Origin: Spirochaetales bacterium
GTDB taxonomy: Bacteria > Spirochaetota > Spirochaetia > JABEVK01
Length of the DNA stretch: 64,000 nucleotides
NCBI GenBank assembly: GCA_947478845.1
Contig: CANJXC010000002.1
Span: 1 to 64,000 of the forward strand
Direction of reading: 5' to 3'
A program made the translations under genes and the position numbers. Shown here one piece after another: positions 47,506-57,139 of the stretch. Every line of letters begins with the position of its first letter. The stretch's first letter is position 1. The notes under the pieces were generated by a model, which searched no databases, was not told the DNA's origin, and saw only the letters and a program-made list of their open reading frames with translations.

Positions 47506-48278
47506 TCGATCTGAGCTACCAAAGCCGCTTTGGTGGCCTCGAGCGCCTTTACGGCGATGGAGTCCTGGCCACTTTGAGCTCCTCGCACGTCTTGGTGGTG
47601 GGGCTGGGCGGAGTTGGTAGCTGGGCGGTCGAGGCCCTGGCTCGCTCCGGTGTCGGTCACCTCACCCTGATCGATCTCGACGATGTGTGCGCTACCAATA
47701 CCAACCGTCAACTTCCCGCGCTCGACCCGGAGTGGGGCCGCCTCAAAACCGAGGTTCTTGCCGACCGCGTGAGGCGCATTAATCCCGAGTGCCAGGTGCA
47801 CGCAGTGGCCGATTTTCTGACGGCTCAGAGCGCCACTAGGCTCCTTCAGGGGGAGCCTCAGGTTGTCATCGATGCCATTGATTCGGTGGCCGACAAGGCG
47901 GTGTTGGTGCAGGCCTGCCGCGAGCGCCAGCTTCCTCTTCTCGTGTGCGGGGCTGCCGGTGGGCGAACCGACCCCACTCAGGTCCGAGTGGCGGATCTCG
48001 GCCGTGAACAGGGCGATAGCCTTCTCAAGGCCCTCAAAAAAAACCTGAAGGCGCGAGGTCTGTCCCCCGATTCCCGAGGGCTGTGGGGAATCGAATGTAT
48101 TTTTAGCCTGGAACCGGCGATTTTGCCTTGGGAAGTTTGTGCTTCGGTCGCCAGGCCTGACTCAGGCGGCTCTGGCCGAATCGATTGCAATGCGGGTTAT
48201 GGCGCCAGCGCCTTCGCCACCGGTACTTTTGGTCTGACGCTCGCTTCCCGCGCTGTGAAGGTCATCTTGAGTCGCTAA
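47502..48278 (+). CDS. tcdA: tRNA threonylcarbamoyladenosine dehydratase (TcdA/CsdL)
   Basis: A 258-residue E1-like protein that converts t6A37 of tRNA to its cyclic ct6A form. ATP-binding motif VVGLGGVGSWAVEALARSG, then DLDDVCATNTNRQ with the catalytic arginine, and the DAIDSVADKA turn. It is translationally coupled to the SufE gene, as in csdE-csdL. Conserved Cys residues later in the protein (ICAGC-like CGAAGGRTDPTQ) are only partly matched. Confidence 0.88.
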   Translation: MIDLSYQSRFGGLERLYGDGVLATLSSSHVLVVGLGGVGSWAVEALARSGVGHLTLIDLDDVCATNTNRQLPALDPEWGRLKTEVLADRVRRINPECQVHAVADFLTAQSATRLLQGEPQVVIDAIDSVADKAVLVQACRERQLPLLVCGAAGGRTDPTQVRVADLGREQGDSLLKALKKNLKARGLSPDSRGLWGIECIFSLEPAILPWEVCASVARPDSGGSGRIDCNAGYGASAFATGTFGLTLASRAVKVILSR

Positions 48279-48373
48279 CGAGGAAAGAGAAGATGGTGGG
48301 CCAGCCGCCCAAGGGCCTCAGGGGCTGACTGAGCGCTGAAAGGTTTGTTGTCTGCTGGGCGGAGTTCGCCCGG

Positions 48374-51328
48374 TCAGGTCTGAAGTGCGCCTAAGTACTG
48401 GTTGATGTCTACCTCATCGCGCAGATGCTCGGGGATATACGCATCAGCGTACTTCTTGTACACCCCCGAGGTCAGGAAAAGGTCAAACAGTTCGGCATCG
48501 ATTTCCCGGTTCTTTTTGAAAAACGACAGCACCTTGACGGCCTCCGAAAGTTTCTTGGGCGTCTTGTAGGGGCGGTCACTGGCCGTGAGGGCCTCAAAGA
48601 TATCTGCTATCGTCAGAATGCGACTCTGCATGGAAAGGTTTTCGGACTTCTTCTGGTAGGGATATCCACTACCGTTCAGAGTTTCGTGGTGTTCGCCGGC
48701 AATGGTGGTGACGTTGGATTGACCCTTAGGCCAAGGAAGCTGGTCGAGCATCAGAATGGTCTGCATGACGTGTTCCTTAATCTTGAAATGCTCTTCGTTG
48801 GTCAGGGTGCCACGGCCAATAGAAAGGTTGTAGATTTCGCCCTGGTTGTAGAGCAGCGGCGGAACCGGTGTTTTGAAGTCGTAGACTTTGGTGTTCGCCT
48901 GAGCATCCACAGACGTGTAGGCATCCGAGAAGCTGACCTTTCTGGGAAAGACATGGATAGGTTTGTCGTCGAGAAGGCGCTCGAGGCACGGCAACTCGCT
49001 CTTCGGTACTTCGCGCAGGCGCTCCTCTTCTTCCCAACTCAGACCGACGCGGTCATCGAAGTAGCGCAACCAGGTCCGTGCGCCAATGGTCTTGATCATT
49101 TCTACCTTGTCGGGGCTGAGGAACTCCCCTCCGAGATTGCTCTTGCCGAGGAACAACCACTCTTCGTCCAGTTGCTGTTTGAAGGCTAACAAGGCGGCGT
49201 CGGCTTTTTCGGTGGCGCCCGGGTCGGCCATCACAGTTTCGTGGCGCTTGATCACAGCGTCCCGGTAAATGATCTCGAAGCGGGCGCGGATTTCGTGAAT
49301 GCGGTTATAAATCGTTTCTAATTTGGTCGATTTGTCTACCACGTATTCGGGCGTGGTGATCTTTCCCACGTCGTGGAGCTTGGCCGCGAGTTGGAACTCC
49401 TTTAGTTCGTCCTTACTCAGACTGAAACCAGCGAACTCGCCTTCGGTGACCGCGGATGTGACTTTGGCAAGCTCGATGGCGATAATGGGCACGCGCACAC
49501 AATGGCCGCCCGTATAAGGGCTTTTTCGGGAAAGCGCACTGTTGATCACGTCTATGATGGCATCAAACAATTTCTCGAGGTTATCGATGAGCTGGTTGTT
49601 GTACAGAGCCGTGGCCGCACTGGCGGCCAGAGCCTCGACGAAACTCTGCATGTCGGGCCGGAAAGGCACATAGCGAGAGTTGTCGGCCGATCTGGCGTTG
49701 ATGAGCTGGAGCACCCCGAGTTTGTCTCCACCAAGGGGAATCAGCGGCACATTGAGAAAGCTTTGCGAGCGGTATTTGTTCCCTTCGTCGAACTTTCGGG
49801 TTCCGCTAAAGTCAAACGAAAGGTCTTCATAAGCGTCGGGAATATTGACCGTTTTTCCCGTTAAGAAGGTGTGGCTGGACACGTTGTTGTGGTTTTCATC
49901 GCCGTTTTCGGAGTAGAGGTTGACCGGCTTGATAAAGGCGGGAATCGGCGTCGGGCTCGTGCCTCCGTAATGGGTCTTTAGGTTCTCGTTTTTGTTGACC
50001 ATGATGTTGAACTCAAGTTGCCGCGTTCGGGAGTTGTACAAATAGAGCGTACCACCTTCGGCATTGGTCAGTTTCATAGCTGTGTCGATAATCTTTTGGC
50101 ACAGCGTATGAGCGTCTTTCATGGTCGAAAGAGCGGTTCCGGCGTCAACAATCTCGTTCAGCTTGAGCTGAGCATCGCGGAGGGCCTGTGTCTCGCGGGC
50201 AAGGGTGGCTTTCATGGTGCCGAATCCCCGGGCTAGGGTGTCAAACTCGCGGATGCGGGAGCCCTGCGGCGATTCTCCGCTGAAATCCATCCGGCACGCC
50301 CGTTCGACATCGGTGCTAACGGCGTTCATGATTCGTGTCAGCCGCGTGGTGAACAGAAACGTGAAGGGAATCAGAAGAAGTACGAGAAGGATGGTCGCAA
50401 ACACCACTCCGAGTTCCATGCGCTGGTAGTCGACTTCAAAGTCCTCCCCAGGAGCGGTGAGCACTAGCTCCAGCGCCTGACCCGCTACCCTGTAAGAAGC
50501 GTTCTTGGTCAGCCAACCGGGGCGCCTCTCAAAGTTGGCGGACTTTGCCATGATGTTTTTCTTGGAGTCTAGGAGCATGACACCGCCCTTAGGGGAAACG
50601 ACCTGGGTGTCGATGAACTGCTGGAGTCCGCGAAGGGTAAGGTCAACTCCCAGTACTTTTTGCCCCCCTGCAAGCGCAATGGAGGCCGTCACACCTGGCT
50701 CCTTCAGCGAGTTAAAGGTGTAGGGTTCGCCAAGGACCGCGTCGGGAGCTCCGAGGGCAAGCTTGAACCAAGGCCGTTCAGCGGGTACGTAATTAAAGCT
50801 AACCTCTTGCCGCCGAGAGATCAATTTCCCCTGCGCATCAAGGAAAGTCCACTGCTGAACTCGGTTGGGGTTGGTTCCGGTAATGGTTCGTACCAGCATT
50901 TCCGCCGCAGAGGGGGCCTCGTGGGCGGCCAAGATGCGCTGGTCTCCCCGGGTCGCTATCACTTGTAAGAAACTCCCGTCGACGTCGCCAACGTAAATTG
51001 AATATAGGTTCGGACTTGCCCGAAGCGCCCTCAACATGAAGCTCAGGAAGTTGTGGGACGTCCCATCACCCACTACCGGGTCGGCCGCATGGAAGTCGAA
51101 TGAGGCGTAGCGGGCCAGCGAAATCGTGTCTTTGAACTGCGAATCGGTCCTTTCACCAATGGTTTCCGAGATGCGGGAAAATAGAGTCTCAGCATTCCGG
51201 CGTGCGGCATCAGCCCCAATGTTGACAACAATAGCCACAGTGGCGGCTCCCATAAGGCAAACCGCCAATACGAGGGACAAAGCGATGCTCATGCGTAACC
51301 CAAAGAGAACGGGGGAGCGAGAATTCAT
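48374..51328 (-). CDS. sensor HD-GYP phosphodiesterase with dCache, HAMP and GAF domains
   Basis: A 984-residue membrane signalling protein. An N-terminal helix (about 10-35) opens a dCache-type periplasmic sensor to about residue 310. The second helix (VFATILLVLLLIPFTFLF) leads into HAMP, and then a GAF domain (about 400-590, EGGTLYLYNSRTRQLEF). The HD-GYP domain begins YTGGHCVRVP, has KLHDVGKITTPEYV and later EHHETLNGSGYP. An insertion of about 150 residues separates HD and GYP halves. Predicted to hydrolyse cyclic-di-GMP in response to an external ligand. Start at ATG 51328 (MNSRSP) with GAGAGG upstream. Confidence 0.9.
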   Translation of the reverse strand: MNSRSPVLFGLRMSIALSLVLAVCLMGAATVAIVVNIGADAARRNAETLFSRISETIGERTDSQFKDTISLARYASFDFHAADPVVGDGTSHNFLSFMLRALRASPNLYSIYVGDVDGSFLQVIATRGDQRILAAHEAPSAAEMLVRTITGTNPNRVQQWTFLDAQGKLISRRQEVSFNYVPAERPWFKLALGAPDAVLGEPYTFNSLKEPGVTASIALAGGQKVLGVDLTLRGLQQFIDTQVVSPKGGVMLLDSKKNIMAKSANFERRPGWLTKNASYRVAGQALELVLTAPGEDFEVDYQRMELGVVFATILLVLLLIPFTFLFTTRLTRIMNAVSTDVERACRMDFSGESPQGSRIREFDTLARGFGTMKATLARETQALRDAQLKLNEIVDAGTALSTMKDAHTLCQKIIDTAMKLTNAEGGTLYLYNSRTRQLEFNIMVNKNENLKTHYGGTSPTPIPAFIKPVNLYSENGDENHNNVSSHTFLTGKTVNIPDAYEDLSFDFSGTRKFDEGNKYRSQSFLNVPLIPLGGDKLGVLQLINARSADNSRYVPFRPDMQSFVEALAASAATALYNNQLIDNLEKLFDAIIDVINSALSRKSPYTGGHCVRVPIIAIELAKVTSAVTEGEFAGFSLSKDELKEFQLAAKLHDVGKITTPEYVVDKSTKLETIYNRIHEIRARFEIIYRDAVIKRHETVMADPGATEKADAALLAFKQQLDEEWLFLGKSNLGGEFLSPDKVEMIKTIGARTWLRYFDDRVGLSWEEEERLREVPKSELPCLERLLDDKPIHVFPRKVSFSDAYTSVDAQANTKVYDFKTPVPPLLYNQGEIYNLSIGRGTLTNEEHFKIKEHVMQTILMLDQLPWPKGQSNVTTIAGEHHETLNGSGYPYQKKSENLSMQSRILTIADIFEALTASDRPYKTPKKLSEAVKVLSFFKKNREIDAELFDLFLTSGVYKKYADAYIPEHLRDEVDINQYLGALQT

Positions 51329-51384
51329 GTCAGACCTCTCGAAAAGAGTATAGGCCGAAACCTCCAAAAATTGAGAGCAATCCT

Positions 51385-53298
51385 CTAGTGGTTGTCCTCG
51401 GCCAGCGCCTTCCGCTTCTCGATCAGCAGTTCAACCACCTGGGGGTCTGCCAAGGTGGAAATATCGCCCAATTCACCGTACTCGCCCGCCGCGATTTTTC
51501 GTAGAATGCGGCGCATGATCTTGCCCGATCGGGTCTTGGGAAGCCCGGTGGTCACCAGGATATGATCGGGAATCGCAATGGGGCCGATGTGGTGCCGAAC
51601 CTCGTTGCGCAGTTCTCCCACCAGTTCAGGTGTTTCTTCCCAACGTTCTTTGAGCACCACGAAGGCAAAGATGCCCTGACCCTTAATGTCGTGCGGTACC
51701 GGGACCACGGCTGCCTCGGCGCAACCGGGGTAACTAACCAACGCACTTTCCACCTCGGCTGTTCCCATGCGGTGGCCCGAGACGTTGATCACGTCGTCCA
51801 CACGGCCAGTAATCCAGTAATAACCGTCCTCATCGCGACGGCAACCGTCCCCGGTAAAATACACCGCCTCGTAGGGTTTAAGGTAGGTGGCCATGTAGCG
51901 CTGGTGGTCGCCGTGAATGCTCCGGCTCATGCCCGGCCAGGCGTTCTTGATGGCCAGCAGGCCACTGACGTTGTTGCCGTGGAGTTCATGCCCTTTCTCA
52001 TCCAGAAGTACTGGCTGCACACCGTAGAAAGGCAGGGTTGCCGAGCCGGGTTTGAGGGGAGTGATTCCAGGAAGAGGGGTAATCATGATTCCCCCGGTTT
52101 CGGTTTGCCACCAGGTGTCGACGATGTCGCAGCGCTTTTCGCCCACAACTTCGTGGTACCACTTCCAAGCTTCGGGGTTGATGGGTTCACCCACGGTTCC
52201 CAATACCCGGAGGGAAGTGCGTTTGTGCTTGGTAACGAAGTCGTTGCTTTCCCGCGCTATCGACCTGATGGCCGTAGGTGAGGTGTAGAACTGCGTGATT
52301 CCCAAGCGGTCGACCATTTCCCAGTACCGACCTGCATCCGGGTAGGTGGGAATACCCTCAAAGAGAACCGTCGTGGCGCCATTGGCCAAGGGCCCATAAA
52401 CCACATAGGTGTGGCCGGTGATCCAGCCTATATCGGCGACACAGGCATACACGTCGCCAGGCTTCCATCCAAAAACCTGTTCGTGGGTCATTTTGGCGTA
52501 AAGCAGGTAGCCTGCCGTGGTATGCAGGATTCCCTTGGGCTTGCCAGTGGATCCTGAAGTGTAAAGCAGAAAAAGCGGGTCTTCCGAGTCCATGGGAACA
52601 GCCGGGCAATAAGGCCGTTGAGCAGCTACGGCTTCATCGAGCCAAACATCCCGGGGCGGGAAAAACGGGACTTTGTTTCCAGTGCGTCTGGCCACAAATA
52701 TAGTCTTCACCGAGGGGCAGGCCATGACGGCCTCGTCCACGGTCCGCTTGAGCGGAATAACCTTGCGCCCGCGCACCCCCTCGTCGGCCGTCATCACGGC
52801 CACACATTTGGCGTCATTGATCCGGTCGCGAAGGCTTTCGGCGGAGAATCCCGCGAACACGACGCTGTGGATAACTCCGATGCGGGTGCAGGCCAACATC
52901 GAATACACCGCCTGGGGAATCATCGGCATGTAAAGCGCTACGGTGTCGCCTTTGCGGATTCCGGCAGCAAGCAAGGCGTTGGCCACCTTGCAAACTTCAC
53001 GGTGCAGTTGGCGGTAGGTGATACGTTCCTCTTCGCCCGGCTCATCGCGTTCCCAGATGAGGGCGACTTGGTCGGGCCGGTCTGCTAGGTGCCTGTCAAC
53101 GCAATTGGCGCTTACGTTGAGCTTGCCCCCAAGAAACCAGGTGGTAAGCCCCTCGCTCCAGTCGATATCTGACACCCGGTCGAAATCGCGTATCCAGGTC
53201 AGCTCCGAGCGGGCCGCCTCGCCCCAGAAAGCTTCAGGCTCGCGCACGCTGCGCTCCCAAGTCTCACGGTACTGTTTGAGGGTTTTGACAGGCTGCAA
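51385..53298 (-). CDS. acs: acetyl-CoA synthetase (AMP-forming)
   Basis: A 637-residue Acs of typical length. The P-loop YTSGSTGKPKG, IVDTWWQTETGG, and the C-terminal acetylation site LPKTRSGKIMRR (the lysine regulated by acetylation in other bacteria) are all present. It converts acetate, ATP and CoA to acetyl-CoA in the cytoplasm. The start is TTG 53298, preceded by CGGAGG, and no ATG is near. The 131-bp gap to cheX holds its promoter. Confidence 0.95.
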   Translation of the reverse strand: MQPVKTLKQYRETWERSVREPEAFWGEAARSELTWIRDFDRVSDIDWSEGLTTWFLGGKLNVSANCVDRHLADRPDQVALIWERDEPGEEERITYRQLHREVCKVANALLAAGIRKGDTVALYMPMIPQAVYSMLACTRIGVIHSVVFAGFSAESLRDRINDAKCVAVMTADEGVRGRKVIPLKRTVDEAVMACPSVKTIFVARRTGNKVPFFPPRDVWLDEAVAAQRPYCPAVPMDSEDPLFLLYTSGSTGKPKGILHTTAGYLLYAKMTHEQVFGWKPGDVYACVADIGWITGHTYVVYGPLANGATTVLFEGIPTYPDAGRYWEMVDRLGITQFYTSPTAIRSIARESNDFVTKHKRTSLRVLGTVGEPINPEAWKWYHEVVGEKRCDIVDTWWQTETGGIMITPLPGITPLKPGSATLPFYGVQPVLLDEKGHELHGNNVSGLLAIKNAWPGMSRSIHGDHQRYMATYLKPYEAVYFTGDGCRRDEDGYYWITGRVDDVINVSGHRMGTAEVESALVSYPGCAEAAVVPVPHDIKGQGIFAFVVLKERWEETPELVGELRNEVRHHIGPIAIPDHILVTTGLPKTRSGKIMRRILRKIAAGEYGELGDISTLADPQVVELLIEKRKALAEDNH

Positions 53299-53429
53299 GG
53301 GGACACCTCCGTTATTTCCGACAGTTTACGTCCGGTTAGGCCCGAGGTCTACCATTTTTTTGGATCACTTTTTGTCACCTTTGTCAGACTTTGCTTGCCG
53401 GGAGCCTAACGGTGACCTAAGCTGATGCG

Positions 53430-53918
53430 ATGAGCAGCGAAATACTCTCTGTGATCGTCCGGGCAGCCTGTGAGGCCTTGGATCAGATGTTCTCACTTGC
53501 ACCCACGGCGTCGGAACCCCATATCCTAGACCAGAAGGCCTCTCACGGCTGGGATGCCTCTGGAATCATTGGCCTGACCGGGGCCGGAAAAGGCATGGTG
53601 GTTTTGCGCCTGCGCAAAACCATGGTGAACGACCTGCTGAAGAAGTCGGGTATGGAGGCCAACAGCCCGGAAGAAGAGCAAGAGTTGGTCAACTCACTCT
53701 TGGGCGAGCTCACCAATGTGGTTTCCGGGCACGTGATCAACACCCTTACCGAGTACGACCTAGACATCACTGTTCCCCTCATCGTGCAAGGGCCCGACCA
53801 CAAAATCAACTGGCCGGTTTTTGCGCCGGTGAATCAGGTTCCCATCAAGACCACCCTAGGCGAAATGGAACTTCTGGTGTGTTTTGCCCTGGGGAGAACG
53901 CCGGCCCGAAGCCCCTAG
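53430..53918 (+). CDS. cheX: CheX-type CheY-phosphate phosphatase
   Basis: A 162-residue protein of the CheX/CheC/FliY phosphatase family. The catalytic E-x-x-N is Glu93-Asn96 in LLGELTNVVSGHV. Flanking strands (GKGMVVLRLRKTMVND) fit the pattern. CheX dephosphorylates CheY-P and ends chemotactic signals; it is widespread in spirochaetes and Thermotogae. No other chemotaxis gene is here. It could instead serve another receiver protein. Its 3' end lies 4 bp from the amidase gene. Confidence 0.82.
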   Translation: MSSEILSVIVRAACEALDQMFSLAPTASEPHILDQKASHGWDASGIIGLTGAGKGMVVLRLRKTMVNDLLKKSGMEANSPEEEQELVNSLLGELTNVVSGHVINTLTEYDLDITVPLIVQGPDHKINWPVFAPVNQVPIKTTLGEMELLVCFALGRTPARSP

Positions 53919-53922
53919 GCTT

Positions 53923-55416
53923 TTAGTACCCGGCAGGCGTCTTTTCGGCCCAAGGGCGAGCAGTTTCCAGTTGAGCTGCCAGCCGGAACAGAGCCGCCTC
54001 ATCGGCGAACTTCGCCACAAAGTGCATGCCCATAGGGAGGCCGTCACTGCTTTCGAGAGGAACCGACATCGCAGGCTGACCGGTCACGTTGAACACCGCG
54101 GTCCAGGGCATGAAATCAAAGGTCTGAGCAGCCAGTGGCTTGATCACGCCCAAGGCCCTTAGAAGCCAACCGCCATCAAAACTGCCAATCACCTTAATCA
54201 GGGCTTTCTCGGCCGCTGACGGCTGCAAGGCGCCTAGGGGCACAGGGGGTTTCGACAAGGTGGGAGTCAGTAGCAGGTCGTAACCCTCAAAAAAACCTGA
54301 GACCCCCCGGGCGGAGACTTGCAGGTAACGGGAGGCCTCGGCGTAGTCGCGGGCGTTCAGGGCTTTTCCTAGCATTCCCAAGCCAAAGCTCGATGGGTCG
54401 AAGTCGTTAACGTTGATTTTTTTGCCGGCCAACCTAGCGGTCAGTTCGATATCCGCACGAAGCTCGGCGGCAAGAATGGTGACAAAGGCCAGCGAGAAGG
54501 GCTCGGCCTCAATAAACGGTGCGTCCTCGATTACCTCATGACCCAACTCTCTCAACAGGACTACCGTGCGCTCGAGACCGTGCAGCACTTGGGGATCGAC
54601 CTTGCCTCCCATGAGAGGTTTTCCCGTAACCGCGATGCGTAGTTTTCCAGTCGGTACCGACAGCTCGTTCAGGAAAGGCCGCCCCGAAGGGGGTGCCGCG
54701 TAGGGGGCCCCCACGTCGGTTCCCTGAGTCGCGTCGAGAAGAGCCGCTGAATCACGCACAGAGCGGGTGAGCACGTGCTCGATGGCAAAACCATGCCAGG
54801 CTTCTCCGAAGAAGGGACCCGTGGGAGTTCGGCCTCGGGTGGGCTTGAGGCCAAACAGGCCGCAGGCGGAGGCCGGAATGCGAATCGAACCTCCACCGTC
54901 GCCACCAGAGGCCAAGGGCACCATACGCGAGGCGACGGCGGCGGCAGAACCCCCCGAGGATCCGCCCGCGGTCCGTTCCCGATTCCAGGGGTTGCGGGTG
55001 GGGCCAAAAGCCAAGGGCTCTGTGTAAGGGGTAAGGCCAAACTCAGGTGTATTGGTCTTGCCCAAAATGTTGAGTCCGGCCGCCTTCCATCGCCTCACAA
55101 GCTCGCTGTCGGCCTTCGCGGGGAGGTTTTTCAAAAGTCGGTTGCCCTGCGAGGTCGGAACTCCCTCAAGGGTAGAGAGCAAATCCTTGAGAAGGAAGGG
55201 CACCCCGGCAAAAGGCGCTTGGGGAGAAAACCCGTGGACTGCGGTGGCGCGGGCACGGTCGTAGAGCTTGGTGATCACAGCATTGAGGCCAGGGTTGTGC
55301 GCCTCGATGCGGGAAATGGCTTCTTCAACCAGCTCTAAAGGCGTCACCTGTTTGGTGCGCACCAAGTCGGCTAATCCGAGTCCGTCATAACGCGGGTAGT
55401 CGGGGAAAGAACTCAT
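53923..55416 (-). CDS. amidase (amidase signature family)
   Basis: A 497-residue enzyme with the Ser-cisSer-Lys triad: the lysine in [14 protein letters not shown], the cis-serine in [15 protein letters not shown] and the nucleophile in [13 protein letters not shown]. It hydrolyses amide bonds. The substrate, whether a nitrile-derived amide, aminoacyl-amide or peptide amide, is unknown. The GatA equivalent would need a GatBC context, which is absent, so it is a stand-alone amidase. Confidence 0.9.
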   Translation of the reverse strand: MSSFPDYPRYDGLGLADLVRTKQVTPLELVEEAISRIEAHNPGLNAVITKLYDRARATAVHGFSPQAPFAGVPFLLKDLLSTLEGVPTSQGNRLLKNLPAKADSELVRRWKAAGLNILGKTNTPEFGLTPYTEPLAFGPTRNPWNRERTAGGSSGGSAAAVASRMVPLASGGDGGGSIRIPASACGLFGLKPTRGRTPTGPFFGEAWHGFAIEHVLTRSVRDSAALLDATQGTDVGAPYAAPPSGRPFLNELSVPTGKLRIAVTGKPLMGGKVDPQVLHGLERTVVLLRELGHEVIEDAPFIEAEPFSLAFVTILAAELRADIELTARLAGKKINVNDFDPSSFGLGMLGKALNARDYAEASRYLQVSARGVSGFFEGYDLLLTPTLSKPPVPLGALQPSAAEKALIKVIGSFDGGWLLRALGVIKPLAAQTFDFMPWTAVFNVTGQPAMSVPLESSDGLPMGMHFVAKFADEAALFRLAAQLETARPWAEKTPAGY

Positions 55417-55444
55417 AGTGCAGAAAGTGTAGCATGCAAGGGGC

Positions 55445-57139
55445 CTAGTGGGTCATCCCATTCCCGCTCAGAAAGCCACCCTCAAGCTCAAGCGAGTTCT
55501 CAAACCCTGCCCTATCGATGGGCCTATGCGACACCCAAAGAAGCGATTTGCCCGCCAAATGGTTGCGCACGGCTGACACCAACTCCTCGGCCGCTTCATC
55601 GTCCAGACCCTCGGTGGGTTCGTCGAGAATGGTGATCGGTGCCTGGCGAAGCAGTGCGCGGGCGAGCACCAGACGTCGCCTTTGACCACCTGAAAGGCTT
55701 TCTCCGCCTTCATCGACCCACGTGGCAAGGCCTTCGGGCCAGGCCCGCAGGGTAGCCTCGAGCCCCACCACAGCCAGCACCTCCCAAAGAGCCTCGTCGG
55801 TCGCCTCGCTTGAGGCCAGCCTGAGGTTCCCTGCCACAGTGTCGGCAAACAGCCACGGGTCCTGCGCGGCGCAGGCAATGTGGCGACGAAGGGTGGTCTC
55901 ATCCAAAGAAGGAAAAACCACTCCACCAAGACTTATCGAGCCCGCGTCGGGATCCTCGAACCTCGTCAGCAGGCGCACGAGGGTAGTCTTGCCGCCGCCG
56001 CTGGGCCCGGAAAGCACAACGTGTGTGCCTTCGCGAAACTCGAGGGATAGGTTGGCGAGCACACAGTGGTCACCGTAGGAGAACCGCAGCTCGCGGATGA
56101 CCAGTGACGAGTTTTGGGGTAAGGCGGTGCTCTGGTCAACGTAGGAAGGGCTGGGCGTCTGGTTGGCTACTTTGCTGAGGCGGGCCGCAGCTTCGGCGGT
56201 ACCGGGAAGCTCCAGCCACATGGCCGGCAGCGCCCCGAGAAACTCAGGCAGTCCCAAAACCACCAGAACAAACCCCACCAGCATTGGACCATCGAGCCGC
56301 GCATCGGGAGGCACAAGGGCGGCGGTTCCCAGTATCGTCCAGGCCACCAGACCGCCGGCGAGGCCGATGAGCGCCTTGAACCCGAAACCCAGCCTCAGCA
56401 GTTCCCCCTGCTGCTCCAGCCGGTCAGTGTCGCACCGACCTACCGCTGCGTTCTGGCGCTCCCGGGCTGGCGCGTGGAGGGCCAACTCGTCCAAGGCATC
56501 GAGGGTGTCGAGAAGGCGCCTTCGCAGGAGGCCTTGGCTACGCACAAGGGCTGGGGCCAATTGGCGCCCGGAGTGCCAGCATGCGGGAGGAAGAACAAAA
56601 AAGCTGAGCGCGCTCAGGAACAACAGAGGTACCGCAAAGCCCACTGAAAGCACAGCGGCAAAACCGACCGCAGCGGCCAGCAACAGCAAAGCCGAGGCCA
56701 AGGGCACCGCGAGCCTCTGGTAGAGATTGTCCAAGGAATCGAGGTCTTTGGTCAGGCGTCCCAACACCTCCCCGGCGTGAAGGTTGCCGGTCTGGCGGGG
56801 CGACAAAAGCACCAACCGTTCGAACAACCAGACCCGAAGTGCTCCAATAAGCCGGAAGGTGGCATCGTGGGTTACCACTCGCTCGCCCCAGCGGAAGCCT
56901 GTGCGGCCTAGAGCCAGGGCGCGAATGGCGCCAGAGGGGGATATCACATCGTAAGCTTCGGCGAGCACTGCCGAAACTCCCGCCAAGCTGCAGCCGGTAA
57001 GAAACCAACCCGACACAGCCAGAAGTGCCAGAGCGCATAGCTGCGCCGCCAGCGACAAACCGAGCCCACCCCACAGGTGGTTGCCGAACTCAGCCATGCG
57101 AGCCACAAACGGCCGCAGGTCCCCGAGGCCTGCGTTCAT
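55445..57139 (-). CDS. cydC: thiol-reductant ABC exporter subunit CydC
   Basis: A 564-residue half-transporter with six helices and an ATPase of the CydC type: Walker A SGPSGGGKTTLVRLL, signature SLSGGQRRRLVLARALL, Walker B ITILDEPTEGLDD. CydDC exports glutathione and cysteine to the periplasm and is needed to assemble cytochrome bd oxidase and c-type cytochromes. It overlaps the cydD stop by 4 bp (ATGA) with GGAAGG upstream, so the start is ATG 57139 rather than the longer frame from 57154. Confidence 0.85.
   Translation of the reverse strand: MNAGLGDLRPFVARMAEFGNHLWGGLGLSLAAQLCALALLAVSGWFLTGCSLAGVSAVLAEAYDVISPSGAIRALALGRTGFRWGERVVTHDATFRLIGALRVWLFERLVLLSPRQTGNLHAGEVLGRLTKDLDSLDNLYQRLAVPLASALLLLAAAVGFAAVLSVGFAVPLLFLSALSFFVLPPACWHSGRQLAPALVRSQGLLRRRLLDTLDALDELALHAPARERQNAAVGRCDTDRLEQQGELLRLGFGFKALIGLAGGLVAWTILGTAALVPPDARLDGPMLVGFVLVVLGLPEFLGALPAMWLELPGTAEAAARLSKVANQTPSPSYVDQSTALPQNSSLVIRELRFSYGDHCVLANLSLEFREGTHVVLSGPSGGGKTTLVRLLTRFEDPDAGSISLGGVVFPSLDETTLRRHIACAAQDPWLFADTVAGNLRLASSEATDEALWEVLAVVGLEATLRAWPEGLATWVDEGGESLSGGQRRRLVLARALLRQAPITILDEPTEGLDDEAAEELVSAVRNHLAGKSLLWVSHRPIDRAGFENSLELEGGFLSGNGMTH

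Noticed and set aside
54881-54905. tRNA-like GGTTCGATTCGC segment on the minus strand
   Set aside because: It encodes the [10 protein letters not shown] motif of the amidase; no acceptor or anticodon stem can be formed around it.
53923-55416. GatA subunit of the tRNA amidotransferase
   Set aside because: No GatB or GatC is adjacent and the sequence fits general amidases, so a specific GatA call is unsupported.
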